In this document: in pieces, positions 32,203 through 43,417 of the stretch
Layout of the letters: the number at the start of each line of letters is the position of its first letter
Position numbering within the stretch: the first letter of the stretch is position 1
DNA from: Zasmidium citrigriseum
Taxonomy: Eukaryota; Ascomycota; Dothideomycetes; Mycosphaerellales; Mycosphaerellaceae
DNA length: 64,000 bases
NCBI GenBank assembly: GCA_002786025.1
Contig: NHNW01000031.1
Location: 372,001 to 436,000 of the forward strand
Reading direction: 5' to 3'
Notes under the pieces: model-generated
Told to the model about the DNA's origin: nothing
Databases searched by the model: none
Seen by the model: the letters and a program-made list of their open reading frames with translations, nothing else
Position numbers and translations under genes: made by a program

Positions 32203-32848
32203 GATGATCGGGGGCAGGTTCAAGCTGATTGGGAGGTCGCTTTGGTCAATGGCGCATAATAGTAGCCTGCTAGCTCAGGTCGAGGCGAGAGGTGACGTTG
32301 GAGGTATTGGAACTGGCAAGACCGCGAGTAAGTATACTTCACAACCTGCCATGTGAACAGAGGCGTTGAGGGAAGAGGAGATAAGGAACAAGGCATGGTC
32401 TCTCCACCGGATGACACTCAGAAGAAAGAGATGGAAGCAACAGCATGAGCATCGCAAGAGTGTGAAATTCTTCAACCCCTAGTAGTCTTACAGCTCTCCA
32501 AATGCAAGCCATGCATGCATCAATTCCATCGGACTCTCAAGCCGCTCGTAAATCACATTTCCCACATCAATCACTCCGTTGAATGCAACGCAGAGGATGC
32601 ACAAGTGGGGGTATAGTTCCTTCTCTCCAAAACCCCCAAAACTCAGGCCCATCATCGGACCTCCCATTCAATCAAAAACGCCAAAACTCATGTAGCTTTT
32701 CCTCCCTTTACCATGCTTTCGCACAAATGCGGAGTCAACCGGCTGTCAAGAATCGAAATTCTCCAGCTGAAGGAACAGAAATTACAATGTCGAGGTCCCC
32801 GGTGCCCTGTTCCAGGTGGCTCTCAGACTGGTGTGGTGCTGTCAATGC
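32203..32848. other. Convergent 3' flanks
   Basis: 646 bp between the stops of the Zn2Cys6 gene and the phosphatase gene. Contains a short CATGCATGCATC motif near 32510; no gene recognised. Confidence 0.4.
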
Positions 32849-35386
32849 TTATAGGACATCAAGGATATTTCGGACAATACTCTGGCTCTTGTGAGCAGGA
32901 CTTCGGGGATCATCGTTGGGATCCCTGGAAGTCCCTTCCGCTGCCGGAGTGGTGGGTATAGAAAGAGAAAGTGCGAACGGGTTCTGTGTAAACACCGTTG
33001 CACGAGGAGACATGAGGGGTTCGTCATCGTTCGAGCTCTTGGCCTGCAAGCTCTGAAGCTGTTGTTGCTCACGTAGCGTTGGAGACGAGAGCTTTGGTCG
33101 TAGTTTGGGGCCAGGTCCGGGTTGCAAGCGCTGTGCCTCAGTACCAGTTTGCGCCAAAGTCCGTTCTCGATTTCTCAGAGACAATGACCGTCTTGGTGTC
33201 TCTTCATCAGCCCGCATTGATCCCATTCCAAGTGAGGCGAGCAGTGCAGTTCGATCAAACGGGTTGGACGCAAATTCAGTGGAGCTAGGTGACATCAGCC
33301 CAAATGTGTCTGCAGGATCGGCCTCTTTCGACGGCTGAAGCGGTGTCATGGCGAAGAACTCGGCCGTACGTGGCGAGGTCACCTCAGGCTGCGCTGCTGC
33401 TGCCGGTGGAGATGGTTCATCAGACGGTGCTTTCCGTAGCGCTGAGGGCTTCGGTATAGATTGTTCTGCCCCGATGACCTTGAGTACGGGGACGACATTA
33501 ACGACGTGCCCAGATGGATCCACATATGCGGCCGGTTTGACAGGGTTGATCGATCTACTACGCTGCTTGTCGTTTGTAGGCCAAACAAATCCTGAAGGCG
33601 CTGATGACGGACCAGGGCTTACAACAGCATCGTCGGATGGGCTTCGTGCGCTCGCCGAGGGGGGCTCTATGGCCGAGAGAGGCTCTCTCGTTGCTAGCGG
33701 TGATGGGTTGCTCGAGAAGGGTCCATTCCATTCACTCAACGCGGAACCTGGTGTTAGCGGACTCAGGCCACGGTTGCCAGGGAGCAAGCCACCCCGAGCG
33801 AGGCTGGATCGGAACTCCTGAAGTTGCATGATGAGGTTCATGTTTGGTCCAATCCATTTACTCCTCTTCTTCACAGCATCGTACGCTTCTTGCACGCTCA
33901 TCGTCGGGTTCTTGTAGAGACCATAGGCAACGACAAGACTTGCTGATCGGCTCACACCGCACTGGCAATGGACAAGAACGCGCTTTCCCTGGCTGACCTT
34001 CTCGTCGATGAGTTTGACAAGTCGTAATAGGTCTGGTACGATATCGCTGTTGTGCTCCCATGGCACGTGGATGTACTCTGGAATCTTTGCCAGTACGCCA
34101 TCCTTGGGGAATGTAGCCTCCAATGGAGTTGCTTTGGGAGTTGTGGGTGAGCTCTCTGCTATGGTGGCTGGTTTGCTGTCTTGCGTTTGGAGAGTAAGCC
34201 GGCCTCGCTTAGGAGCATACTGAATACCACCTCCACCGTCAAGTCGTAGATCAGGTTCTGCGGGTGCGGGTTCATGATGCGTCACAAACGGATTCCGCAC
34301 CTCACTTGCCACATTCATGATGACATCGTACTGTCTGGCCTGTTCCGCTGTGGGCTCCAGGTAAAGATCGATGTTAGGGTCGTAAACACATATTGGCCCA
34401 TCGGGGTACGCCTCGGGCTTCTCCTCCCTTGAGAGTGGAATGTCAAAGTTTTGCTCATCCTCCTCTTCTTCTTGGGGAGACTCCTTCGGTTCGATGGGAG
34501 AGAAGATTGTATCCAACGTTCGTTGTTGTTGTAGGATCTGGTTGTTGTGCGGTAGCCCGAGACCAGGTACCAATGGTAATGATGGAGATGATTGGAAGTG
34601 CCGTAGAGCCCCGGGTCTTCCAAATCCAGGAGTGGGAGGAATTGCAAGTCTGACTTCTTGCGGTGGCGGTTTGCTGCCACCAGGTGTTAAGATTGTGAGG
34701 CCAAGATTACTTGGCTTTCTTCGTGGCGGTGTAGGGGGTTTCACGAATGATGGAGACAATACTGTGGCCTTGTCTTCGGGAGGTCCGTGAATTGGTAGAC
34801 TTGTCGTCGATGCTGCTCGTGCAGTATGTCTCGAGGTATTAACGGCGAGGTTCTTCAAGTTCCGACCCTTTCTCGGAGGCGGTTGCTTTTGCAGCTCAAA
34901 GTAGGGAGACCTGCTATCGTCTGCAGTCCGTGGCCGCAGCATTCCAACTGCAAAGGTTGAAGGAGGTGGTGACTCGGGTGATGAGCCAGGGGATGGTTCA
35001 GTGGCACTCGAGTCGTCGACAGTCGATATCGTTGTTGTCGGTGATGATTCGTTCGAACCTAGATTGTTGGACGAATCGCTCAAAGTATGTTGGTGGAACT
35101 TCCGGAAGACATGATCATATTCGTGTGCCGGCTGAAGGGTTCTTTGCGAGGTCGCTGTCGCAGGGTGAGGCAATTGTTTGGCTTCGTCGTCTATTTGCGA
35201 CATGTTTGCCGGGGACGAGGGAGAGAACATCGAGCGGAAGGAGAATGAAGATGCTGTTGGCGAAGACCCGGTCAATCTTGGTCTCTGCCAGAAGCGGCCA
35301 TTTGATGTTTGTTGTCGTTCGTCGTATGTGTATGATCGGGGGCTTTCGTGTTGCCGACTGGCTATTAACGATCTAGGCGAGGCCAT
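32849..35386 (-). CDS. Dual-specificity (MAP kinase) phosphatase
   Basis: Intronless, 845 residues from the ATG at 35386. The first 340 residues are low-complexity, rich in Ser and Pro with PPTPPRR-type motifs. The DSP domain (about residues 345-515) has ICVYDPNIDLYL, the general-acid loop VPWEHNSD, the catalytic loop HCQCGVSRSAS (Cys near residue 474), and a closing helix MQLQEFRSSL. The C-terminal 300 residues are again disordered, with repeats such as RATVFTQNPFALS. A large protein with a central DSP resembles the Msg5-type phosphatases that dephosphorylate cell-wall-integrity and mating MAP kinases. The long arms probably hold docking and phosphorylation sites. Confidence 0.85.
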   Translation of the reverse strand: MASPRSLIASRQHESPRSYTYDERQQTSNGRFWQRPRLTGSSPTASSFSFRSMFSPSSPANMSQIDDEAKQLPHPATATSQRTLQPAHEYDHVFRKFHQHTLSDSSNNLGSNESSPTTTISTVDDSSATEPSPGSSPESPPPSTFAVGMLRPRTADDSRSPYFELQKQPPPRKGRNLKNLAVNTSRHTARAASTTSLPIHGPPEDKATVLSPSFVKPPTPPRRKPSNLGLTILTPGGSKPPPQEVRLAIPPTPGFGRPGALRHFQSSPSLPLVPGLGLPHNNQILQQQRTLDTIFSPIEPKESPQEEEEDEQNFDIPLSREEKPEAYPDGPICVYDPNIDLYLEPTAEQARQYDVIMNVASEVRNPFVTHHEPAPAEPDLRLDGGGGIQYAPKRGRLTLQTQDSKPATIAESSPTTPKATPLEATFPKDGVLAKIPEYIHVPWEHNSDIVPDLLRLVKLIDEKVSQGKRVLVHCQCGVSRSASLVVAYGLYKNPTMSVQEAYDAVKKRSKWIGPNMNLIMQLQEFRSSLARGGLLPGNRGLSPLTPGSALSEWNGPFSSNPSPLATREPLSAIEPPSASARSPSDDAVVSPGPSSAPSGFVWPTNDKQRSRSINPVKPAAYVDPSGHVVNVVPVLKVIGAEQSIPKPSALRKAPSDEPSPPAAAAQPEVTSPRTAEFFAMTPLQPSKEADPADTFGLMSPSSTEFASNPFDRTALLASLGMGSMRADEETPRRSLSLRNRERTLAQTGTEAQRLQPGPGPKLRPKLSSPTLREQQQLQSLQAKSSNDDEPLMSPRATVFTQNPFALSLSIPTTPAAEGTSRDPNDDPRSPAHKSQSIVRNILDVL

Positions 35387-37498
35387 GTCAGTCAAAGAAT
35401 TGAGTTTACAGTCAATCGAGGATCGAAGGACAAAAGAACGTCAACAGACGAGGACGTCAGAGGAAGACGGTAAGGCCATGAGGCCTGCGGCTTGCACATG
35501 AAAGAATCGATGGCGCTTGCGGTTGAGTGTACAGGCGAGCGCAAGAGTGGTGAGCCAACGATGCAGCGGCCGCAGGTCGATTGTCTCAAGGGCTCTGTTG
35601 CGCAATGGAAGAAGAAACGTACCGAGAAGCCTTCGCCAGGAAGGACTACGAGTGGAGAGATGCCAGATCTCGACGGCGCCAAATGCTACACAGAGAGCGG
35701 CGATGCGCCTCTGGGGTCGCGGGTAGACAGGTAGGGAATGTAAGTTAATCCTGGAGCAGGTGAGGTGGGTGGACTGCTTTTCTTAGCACACCCTCACCAC
35801 ATTGTCGCGTGGGCGCGAAGTGGGAGAGGAAGAGGCGGTTGGTGAATGGGCGTGCGGGCGCTGCTATGACATGCAGATAGACGCTGGCGAGGGTCCGCGA
35901 TGGTGAGGCCAGCTGAGCGCTGATCAAAGGCGGGCGGCTGGGCTTCCAGAAGGCGTCTCGAGGCTGTGGCCAATGGGAGAGCTGCGTCTCGCGCTCCGAG
36001 AATATACACTGTTGCCCAATCAGCATTTGTAGGCTCATGGCCACCAGCGATTGCGACGCTGATATAAGAAGCGAACGGAGGCAGGGCGAAATGAGAATCG
36101 GCCGGTGTGCTGCGTGGCTGCCAGGTCTCCTCGTCCCTTCCCAGTCCTCCTCGCAAACGGTGGCGGACTTACCGAACGCAGAAGCAGCCGCTCTGAGACA
36201 GCTCAGCAGCCTTGTTTGCGCCCTCGACAACCTGGCCAGGCGTTCGCAGGCGCTGGTCGTGCGAGCTCGACTTGTTCGAGTCCGCCCGTGGGTATCTATC
36301 CAAATGCGGCAGCTGGCCTAGCACTGAGGCGTTCTGGCAGTCGACAATCCGCCGAGACAGTTGCTGCGGTATGCGATGCGCTCGCTCGTATATACAGGGA
36401 TGGATCGCGGGCGAAGGGTGAAGTCGTGATGGTCGGGCGTGGGCTCTCGACGTGTTCAGTCTCTTGCAGACGGCCAAATGCGCCTCTATTGACCGCGCGG
36501 GATCGCTGACAAAGGAAGGCCGGAGACGTCGTACAAAGTGCCAAGGCAATGGGCGTCTGCTCGACAGAAGAAGTGAGAAAGCAAGAGCGACGCTCGTGGG
36601 GCGAGGAGTGGGTGGGCGGTGGTACGGCGAAGTGAAGCAGGTCGTCGGCGTGAAAGTGAGAGAGAAGCAGCCCGCCGCGCAGCATGCACTCGATGTTTCA
36701 GGATGGATGGATGCCGTCTAAATTTAGACCCACGGCGCCATCGTTGTTTCCCACACCGAGGTGCTCTAGTCCCATTGCGCCTTCCCGTCTTGGTGTCACC
36801 AAGCCAAGTCACTCGTACTTGAGCGCTCTAGAACTCTCAATCAATTGCTCAATCTCCATGCCATTGATCCCAGCGACGCATGCCGCGTACCATCAACACA
36901 AAGGCGAGGGAGAACGCAACACTGCTGGCACGCCGCGACGCCTGCGATCACGCTCATTTACATGGCCTGTGCTATTTAAAACACCCCAACTCCAACACCG
37001 CTCCTAACGATTTTCGGCCTAACGAGCACATGGTTTCGTGCATAATCACGCGAATCTGTCATCACCATCGCTCATCATTGGACAAGGCGCCCACTCCGGT
37101 AGTAGACTGCCTACATATCCTCATTTCAAGCGCCGGGCGCTCTTTTCGTTCATTCGTGTGAAAATTGCATACTCTTTGAACGCCGGAGGTGGCAAGCTCT
37201 CTGGACAGCGACGGCCTGCCCTCTAGCACGCGACACGTACTTCTGAAGTGGGACCAGGTCAACTTATCCACTTCTTCACTGTAACGTGACTCCGCTCCGC
37301 CACTGGACACGAAACAGACCGACCACTCCGAACCGAAAAGCTCCTCTTCTCTCCACAGATGCAGACCCTGATCGATTTGTGATTTGAAAGCACATGCCAT
37401 TCATATTCTCCGCAGTGCAGAGACCAGCCATCGCTCAGAACTCATACATGGATGTCCATCATCCCACCACAGCCTTGTCTTCAGCAGCACGCCCCTCT
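35387..37498. other. Gene-poor region (2.1 kb)
   Basis: Promoter side of the phosphatase gene and 3' flank of the RPEL gene. Open frames of up to about 160 codons overlap each other on several frames and look fortuitous. Confidence 0.5.
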
Positions 37499-38101
37499 TC
37501 ACTCCCCCTCCTTCAGAATTCCCTCCTTGACCAGCTCATCTTTCTCCGGCCGATTCTGCAAAGCCTTGTCCAGCGAATCCGCCTTCATGGACTTCTCCAG
37601 CTCCCTCTGCTTCTCCTGCAACGCCGGCGCCGCTTTCGAATCTGGCAAGATATTCTTGTCAACCAACTCCTGCCTCTCACTCCGATGCTGCAATGCCTTG
37701 TCCAGCGTATCCGCCCTCATATTCTTCTCCAGCTCACGCTGTTGTCCCTGGATCGCTGGAGCGGCATGGGAGTCGGGGAGGACGTTCTTCTGGACGAGCT
37801 CATCGCGCTCTGGGCGGTTTGCGAGGCCCTGTTCAACCGATCAGCCTGGGAGTTTCTTTCTCGGAGGAATTGCGAGCTCTCTCACCTTCTTCAGATTATC
37901 CGTAATCCGCTGCCTCTCCAACTCCTGTGCTCTCGCCTGCAACGCCGGCGCTGCAGTAGTATCAAGCAGGATATGACGATTCTTGAGGTCCGACGCTTCC
38001 GGTCTCGTTTGCAAGTGCTTCTCCAGCGAATTCCTCCTCTCAAGTGTGTTTGGAGAGCTGGCGTCAACGCCCGATTCGTCCTCTTGCTGGTGATCCGCCA
38101 T
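37499..38101 (-). CDS. RPEL-repeat protein
   Basis: Exons 37886-38101 and 37499-37828 (57-bp intron) give 181 residues. Four tandem RPEL-type units are visible: TRPEASDLKNRHIL, NRPERDELVQKNVL, HRSERQELVDKNIL and NRPEKDELVKEGIL. They are spaced by LPDS.AAPA(L/I)Q and RELEK linkers of near-constant length. RPEL motifs in animals bind G-actin (MRTF, Phactr). In fungi this small protein is conserved but its function is not known to me. The third unit has Ser for Pro. The ATG at 38101 is preferred over an upstream in-frame non-ATG extension. The intron falls exactly between units 1 and 2, consistent with growth by unit duplication. Confidence 0.85.
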
Positions 38102-38787
38102 GGTTGAATGCGGTGTTGATGTTGCGTCTTGGTGTCTGGTCGTGCAGCAGTTCAAGCCGATGGTGAGATGCGTGAGGGCAATGCCTTGCGCGTTTCACAG
38201 TCACGTTTCACGCCTGGCTCTCGTTTCTGTTGTCTCTCACTGTTGCAGCCAATGGTGACGAGCCAACCTTGCATGGCATTCCTCGAGCTTCAGAGCTCTG
38301 CCCCTCATCACCGTTGGCGTGGCAGCCGGCCGCATGCAGCAGGATCGACTCCAAGATGCGGAGAACAATGCACACATGACCTGTGCTGATTGTCGAGCTG
38401 AGGAGGGTCGAGGCGAAGCACATACAGCTATTGCAGCTCTATACATGACGTGAGACGAAGACGACGAGGTTGTAATCCAACACCTAACGCTCCATTATGC
38501 ATTAAGCTACGCCTAATATACAATGCCATCGGATGCTGTTATAAGCAAGATGACTTGACTTTCGCCAGAAGGTAATTTGGTGGATGTCTGCCATCGATTC
38601 GTGCTCGTGTAGAGACATCTCGTTTTCTTCGTTAACATATGCTTGTGTCGCCCGATTTCCCTTTCTCCGTTCCCAGCAGTAACGTGACAAGAAAGTCTTC
38701 TCTCGTTCAACCTCAGTTCGATATCATCAGGTGGAAGGTCGTGTTTTCATGGCTGTGCCACATCGGCTAATGGCGAGATGGGTGTAT
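38102..38787. other. Intergenic (686 bp)
   Basis: 5' flank of the RPEL gene and 3' flank of the rhodopsin gene; no gene recognised. Confidence 0.4.
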
Positions 38788-40007
38788 CTAAGCACCCTCA
38801 TCGTCGTCACCAACACGGATTTGGCCCTCGCCAGTGACACCGTGGGACCAGAAGCCGCCAATGTCGAAGTTGGTCTCTGGCATGCTCATGTGGGTGAAGA
38901 GGAGCCAGGCACCGAAGATTGGCTTGGCAAGGATGTCGAGCACGGCGTAGGCAATGATCTCCTCGTCGACGTTCATGTGGCGGCTGCCATCAGCAATACC
39001 CCAGATGCTGGAAATTCGTTAGCTCAGATGACAATGAAAACTCGTGTTGTTTGAAAACTCACATTGGGTAGATGGTCCAGATGATGAGAGTGAAGCCACC
39101 AATGGCAGCGAAGAAGTTGCCAACCTTGCCGCCCTTTGAGACAGCAGCAGAGCGGCCGTGGTAGACAAGCTGCCAGACAATGACGAGGTAGGCAATGCAG
39201 GCAATGGCGTACCAGCCCCACTTCTGTGGAGTGCCCTCAGTGCCGAAAGCAGCGAAGAGACCGGTGAGAACCATGATGACATCGGCGAGGATGGCAATGA
39301 GGATGTTGCCGCCGTTCATGCCAGCAAGGAGGCACAGGTCGAGGAGAAGGAGAGGAGTCGTCAAAGACCAGTCCACGTAACGAGCCCAGTAGACCTGGCG
39401 GTAGAGGTCATGCTCAGTGTCTGGGACGTGCTTGTGGGAGTCGCGGATGACAACGTGGTGGTAGCCAATGCCGTGGCCGCTGGCCATGGCGAAGTAAGAG
39501 CAAGCGGCGATGACAGTGATCATGGTGGTGATGATGTGGTACAAACGCTTGGACTGGGAAGTTGTGAGCCTTGATGCCTGAAGTGAACGGGTCTCGCGGA
39601 ATGGCTTACCATGGGGATGTTCCACGACATGCCGGTGAAGACAATTGAAGCAACGACCATGACAACGAAGACGACCCTGGGTGTACCGTTAGCCATCTGT
39701 TTGTGACCTCCATTCTGTGCCGTCGTCTGCGTGGTCGTGTTGTTTGCAACAGTATGTTGACGACCATGCTCCTCCAACAAAGTGTTGTTTGTTGCTTGCT
39801 GAGACTCACCAGAGGGTCCTCTCGCCAGTGTCGGTGGCATCTTGATACTCAGGGAGGCTTGGAACAACGGTGGGCACTGGAGAGCTGTTAGCTTGATTTG
39901 TTGGAGCTGTGTTCTTGACGCCAGTACACACCTGGGGCCACGCTGGTTGGCGATGACACTGGAACAGTTGGGTGCGTCTTAAACGCCTCGACGGGGTCCA
40001 CGATCAT
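38788..40007 (-). CDS. Microbial-type rhodopsin (fungal opsin)
   Basis: Exons 39932-40007, 39810-39876, 39610-39676, 39063-39553 and 38788-39007 give 306 residues. Seven hydrophobic helices are evident from residue 48 on. Helix C reads RYVDWSLTTPLLLLDL, giving Arg128, Asp131 (counter-ion/acceptor), Thr135 and Asp142 (donor). Helix G reads VLDILAKPIFG with Asp258 and the retinal Schiff-base Lys262. With both carboxylates present this should be a light-driven outward proton pump of the Leptosphaeria-rhodopsin type rather than a NOP-1-like slow sensor; this is inference from residues. The second intron (133 bp) is twice the normal size. The 1.9-kb upstream region is gene-free and may hold control sites. 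Confidence 0.95.
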
Positions 40008-41944
40008 GGCTGCGGTTGGTACTGCTGTGCTTCAATGGAGGTCAAGATGGTCTTCTGGGAGTGAAGTGGTGGATGAAGAGGATGGTGATGTATTAGAGAG
40101 AGTTGAGGAGACGATGGAAGCAAGAGTTGTACGACGGGCCTGCCTGGGAAAGCGGGGACGAGCTCTCAAAGCTTGATCCAGTCACATCGCTCGATCCCGT
40201 TGGCGGCAGGCGCCCGGTTCAGACTTGCATCATCTCAGAAGCACCACGATGGCCGATGCCAAAACGTGTGGCAGGACGACGCTCCGGCTGCCCCTCTGAA
40301 CGATCTTTGCCGCCAGACCAGTTCTACTCATCCGTCAAGATTTGCTACAGCTGTCACGACAGAACGAGTGTCTCCGGAGGCCTTGATATGTCGACGAACA
40401 CCTACACACACCACCGCCCAGCTGCCAGAGCCCGATCGGAGAGCAAGATCTTTAGCGGCGCTCACCAGCCACGATGATGGTTCTGGGTCCCACTTTTTCT
40501 CGACCTCTCTCCCTGAGCTTTCCCCACACGACATCCATGCCCTTCCTCGCGCGAGGCTCATCTCCCATGCCTGTTAGACACAGCCATTGCGGATGGGTAC
40601 ACAGGTACAACGACGTTCGTTCAAGATCTCACGTCTCGCAGCACCGCCGAGCTGCCAGCTCGTCTCACGCCGCGTCCGCAAATTGATGAAAACCTGCGCT
40701 GTTCCGCGAGCTCATTTCCAGCCAACTCAACGATGACGCGGGAGAGCGTCACACCTCCAGATCGTTCGACCAGATTGATCCGCCGGTTTTCCGCAAAACA
40801 CGCATGGACCCAGCATAGCAACCGCTGTCCGCGGGACAGAGAACGCGCCAAGCACGCGCTTCTGCAGGCGTGCAGTCCGTCCGTCACCAGACCTCACGCA
40901 AGCGCGCTGGATGCTTTTGCTCCTCTGTCGCTACTCTCCCAGCCACCGCAGCGGTATACGAATTCCGCAAGCACGTTCTACCGCTGATTGGCTTTCTGCG
41001 TTCCCTGTTAACCGGCTTGCGGATATTGGCGAGGCGACGAAGGCGGAGTTCCGAGACTTTTGGTAGAGATACCCAGTACTCTCTGGTGTTCGATGCTCGT
41101 TGCGGTAGATATTTCGAGGAGATCGCGAAACGCCGAAGACATACATACGGATCGACTTTCCGTGCGTTCCGTTTGCCAGACAGGCCCAGTGTTTCGAGAG
41201 GTGGGACAACATTGCTCGAAACATGACAGCGTGCCGTCGCGGATTAATAACGTGGTGTGGTGTGATGAGAGTCGTGATATTGCCATCATGCCACGCCTCT
41301 TTTGGGTTACTGCGGTCGGAAGTGGCTCCGCCCCAGCCAAGAAGGTCAAGACTTCACGTCTTCCCACCACGCACGAAACTTGTCAATGTCTCGTCACACA
41401 TTCGTTCTACTTTGTGCAAAATTGTGGTCTTCCCTCGCCGGATAGCGCGGTCAATCGACGAACAGCGGGTCATGGGCTACAACGCAAGATCGCGAGACAT
41501 CATCACGCCTTGGAGACAGCCGCTATGGAGTAGCAGTTATGTCGAACTGTAGGTCAAGAAAACATCTGGTTTCGGATGCGAGCTCGAAATTGCAGGCAAG
41601 CTCTCTAGTATGGGTCCTTTACTGCTCCCTTTGCTGCGTCCCTTAGTGCTCCGTCACTTCGCTTAAGTACTCCCTTTACTTCGCTTTAGTACTCCCTTTA
41701 CTTCCCTCTCCTATTGCCTTTACTTTCCTTTCCCGCTGCTTTTACTTCGTTCTCATGGTCCCCTTACTATTCTCATCGTTTCCTTCGCGGCCTTACAAAC
41801 GCACTAACGACGCTCTTCGGGCTTTAAGACGGTTAAGTCTATCCCACATTCGTCTGCGGTAGCATAGAGGCGATAGAAGTGCACTTCAACGCCGCACTAA
41901 AAGACGCTACATCGTAAGACACCTCAATCGCCACATTAGCCGCC
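40008..41944. other. Gene-free region upstream of the rhodopsin
   Basis: 1.9 kb without a convincing gene on either strand. The distal part carries the 22-bp period array at 41624-41778. Confidence 0.5.
41624..41778. repeat. 22-bp period tandem array
   Basis: Seven units starting at 41624 (24 bp), 41648 (21 bp), then exactly 22 bp each at 41669, 41691, 41713, 41735 and 41757. The best unit reads ACTCCCTTTACTTCGCTTTA plus GT. The strand shown is strongly pyrimidine-rich, with a recurring TTTACTT core. Confidence 0.8.
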
Positions 41945-42733
41945 ATGGTAACGCTTTTGTAGTTTCCAACGCATCAAAGGACCTTCGCAAGCACGATTTC
42001 ATTTGAGTCCGACCTGAAGACCCCGTTCGGCGAGACACTGGACCTGACCAACACGCCTCTGCGCACAATAATCAGCATGTACCTGAGCCTCAAGAATTAC
42101 TTGGTGTACGACATCTTCTCGCGTCAACAAGTCGTCTACGACCATCCTGGGAAACGGCTCGAAGGCGACCGACCATACGCCCACGACTCCGCCAAAAGCG
42201 TGTTCTTCACCCCTGCCAAGAACATGCTGCAGACCGCCATTTCCACTGGCAATGCTCACTTCATGCTGTTGTGGGGTGCGAAAGTGAATGACTGGTACCA
42301 TGCTATTGCAATCGAACTGGATGGCATCCCGGGATACGGCCGGACTTGTACTCAAGTGCTTTCCCCTCGCCAGCCCGAGCCCGTCATCAGATTCGCAAGT
42401 CCGGAAGAATTGAAAGGAGAGCTCGATGTCATGCTCAACTTCCACGATCTCACCGGCGACGAAATCGGCGCTACAGTCATGTTGGATTTGATCGAGAAAC
42501 GCTCCAGATGTTCACCACCCTACCAAGACGGTCCTTGTGCGGATTCGACTAGATTTGGCAAGGGTGACTTTGCTGGAAATTCCAACACCGTGGACCGTGG
42601 TACCAACCTGGTGAAATCCGAGTCGCTTCGCCATTCAGGTCTGACATCGCTGTCGCGCGCTGAAATGGCAGCTAGTGCGCGCTCGTCGGAGGGAAGGACG
42701 ACTATAGAGGCGAGGTGTGTTGCAGGCAAGTGA
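41945..42733 (+). CDS. Orphan hypothetical protein
   Basis: The clear part is an open frame from the ATG at 42077 to 42733 (218 codons); the same frame is open upstream to about 41960. A start at 41945 (GCCGCCATGG, strong context) followed by a 60-bp intron (41948-42007, GTAACG to TTGAG) would add SDLKTPFGETLDLTNTPL; that model is tentative because exon 1 would be just ATG and no branch site stands out. The N-terminal 160 residues look protein-like (NYLVYDIFSRQQVVYDHP, LLWGAKVNDWYHAIAIEL). The last 60 are Ser/Arg-rich and may be non-coding. I recognise no domain. It sits between two minisatellite arrays and could be lineage-specific or a relic. Confidence 0.42.
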
Positions 42734-43417
42734 GCCAGACAGAAAGCCGCACAGTGAGCCAGAGGCTGCTAAGAAGTGAGCTACGAAATGAGCTGAAGGG
42801 TCCCAAGAAGTAAGCGAGGAAATGAATTTGGAGAGTCCCAAGAAGTGAGCCGGGCGGTGAAATTAGCAATGAGCAAGAGGATAAAGGCAGAGGCACATAG
42901 CTATCTCTACAGCATCCTGGAAGCACCAAGAGCCTACATAGCCTCTGCTAGGCCTGGTAGTACATCAGAACACGGAGATGGGCTTGGGGAAAGCATGGAA
43001 CATGATGGAGCGGAAGTTCGTGGCAGGACTGCTCTCAAGCGAGCCAGGAACATGATATCGAGCACCATAATCTTCGTAGCTGTTACTGAGCTTGATCGCA
43101 GTGCCTCTGCTGAAGGGTCATGGGCTACCGAAAAGGTTGGCTTCAAAGCCTGTCGCTGCTTCTGCGTCACCATGAGGTACACAAGCTAGCTGCCAATACC
43201 TTGAGAGCATCGGGGGATAGGACCGCCGAGAAGCTCAACTGAACCAACGGACATTTGTCGAGCGATGTAACATGTCGATTTCTCTCCCACTTGGGTATCA
43301 TTATCATGCAGCTTTTGTGCTCCCTTCGCACAGTCGCCTCGCTTTTTATGACCCAATCAACGCCACAGCGCCTTCGCTTGGAAACCAGACAGAAAAGGAA
43401 CCAGACCTGAACATCGA
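42734..43417. other. Intergenic with 35-bp array
   Basis: 684 bp between the orphan gene and RLP24, holding the 34-35 bp array at its left edge. The ORF at 42845-43189 is not convincing. Confidence 0.4.
42771..42874. repeat. 34-35 bp tandem array
   Basis: Three units starting AAGAAGT at 42771, 42805 and 42840, the first two closing GTCCC, with a partial AAGAGG unit after 42874. Purine-rich on the plus strand. Confidence 0.7.

Noticed and set aside
36105..36549. Overlapping 126-134 codon frames on both strands
   Set aside because: GC-rich intergenic sequence opens several frames at once; none has protein-like features.
40103..40577. Two overlapping plus-strand frames upstream of the rhodopsin
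   Set aside because: No domain, no start context and no splice partners; likely promoter sequence.
42845..43189. 114-codon plus-strand frame after the 35-bp array
   Set aside because: Begins inside the tandem array and shows no conserved-looking segment.
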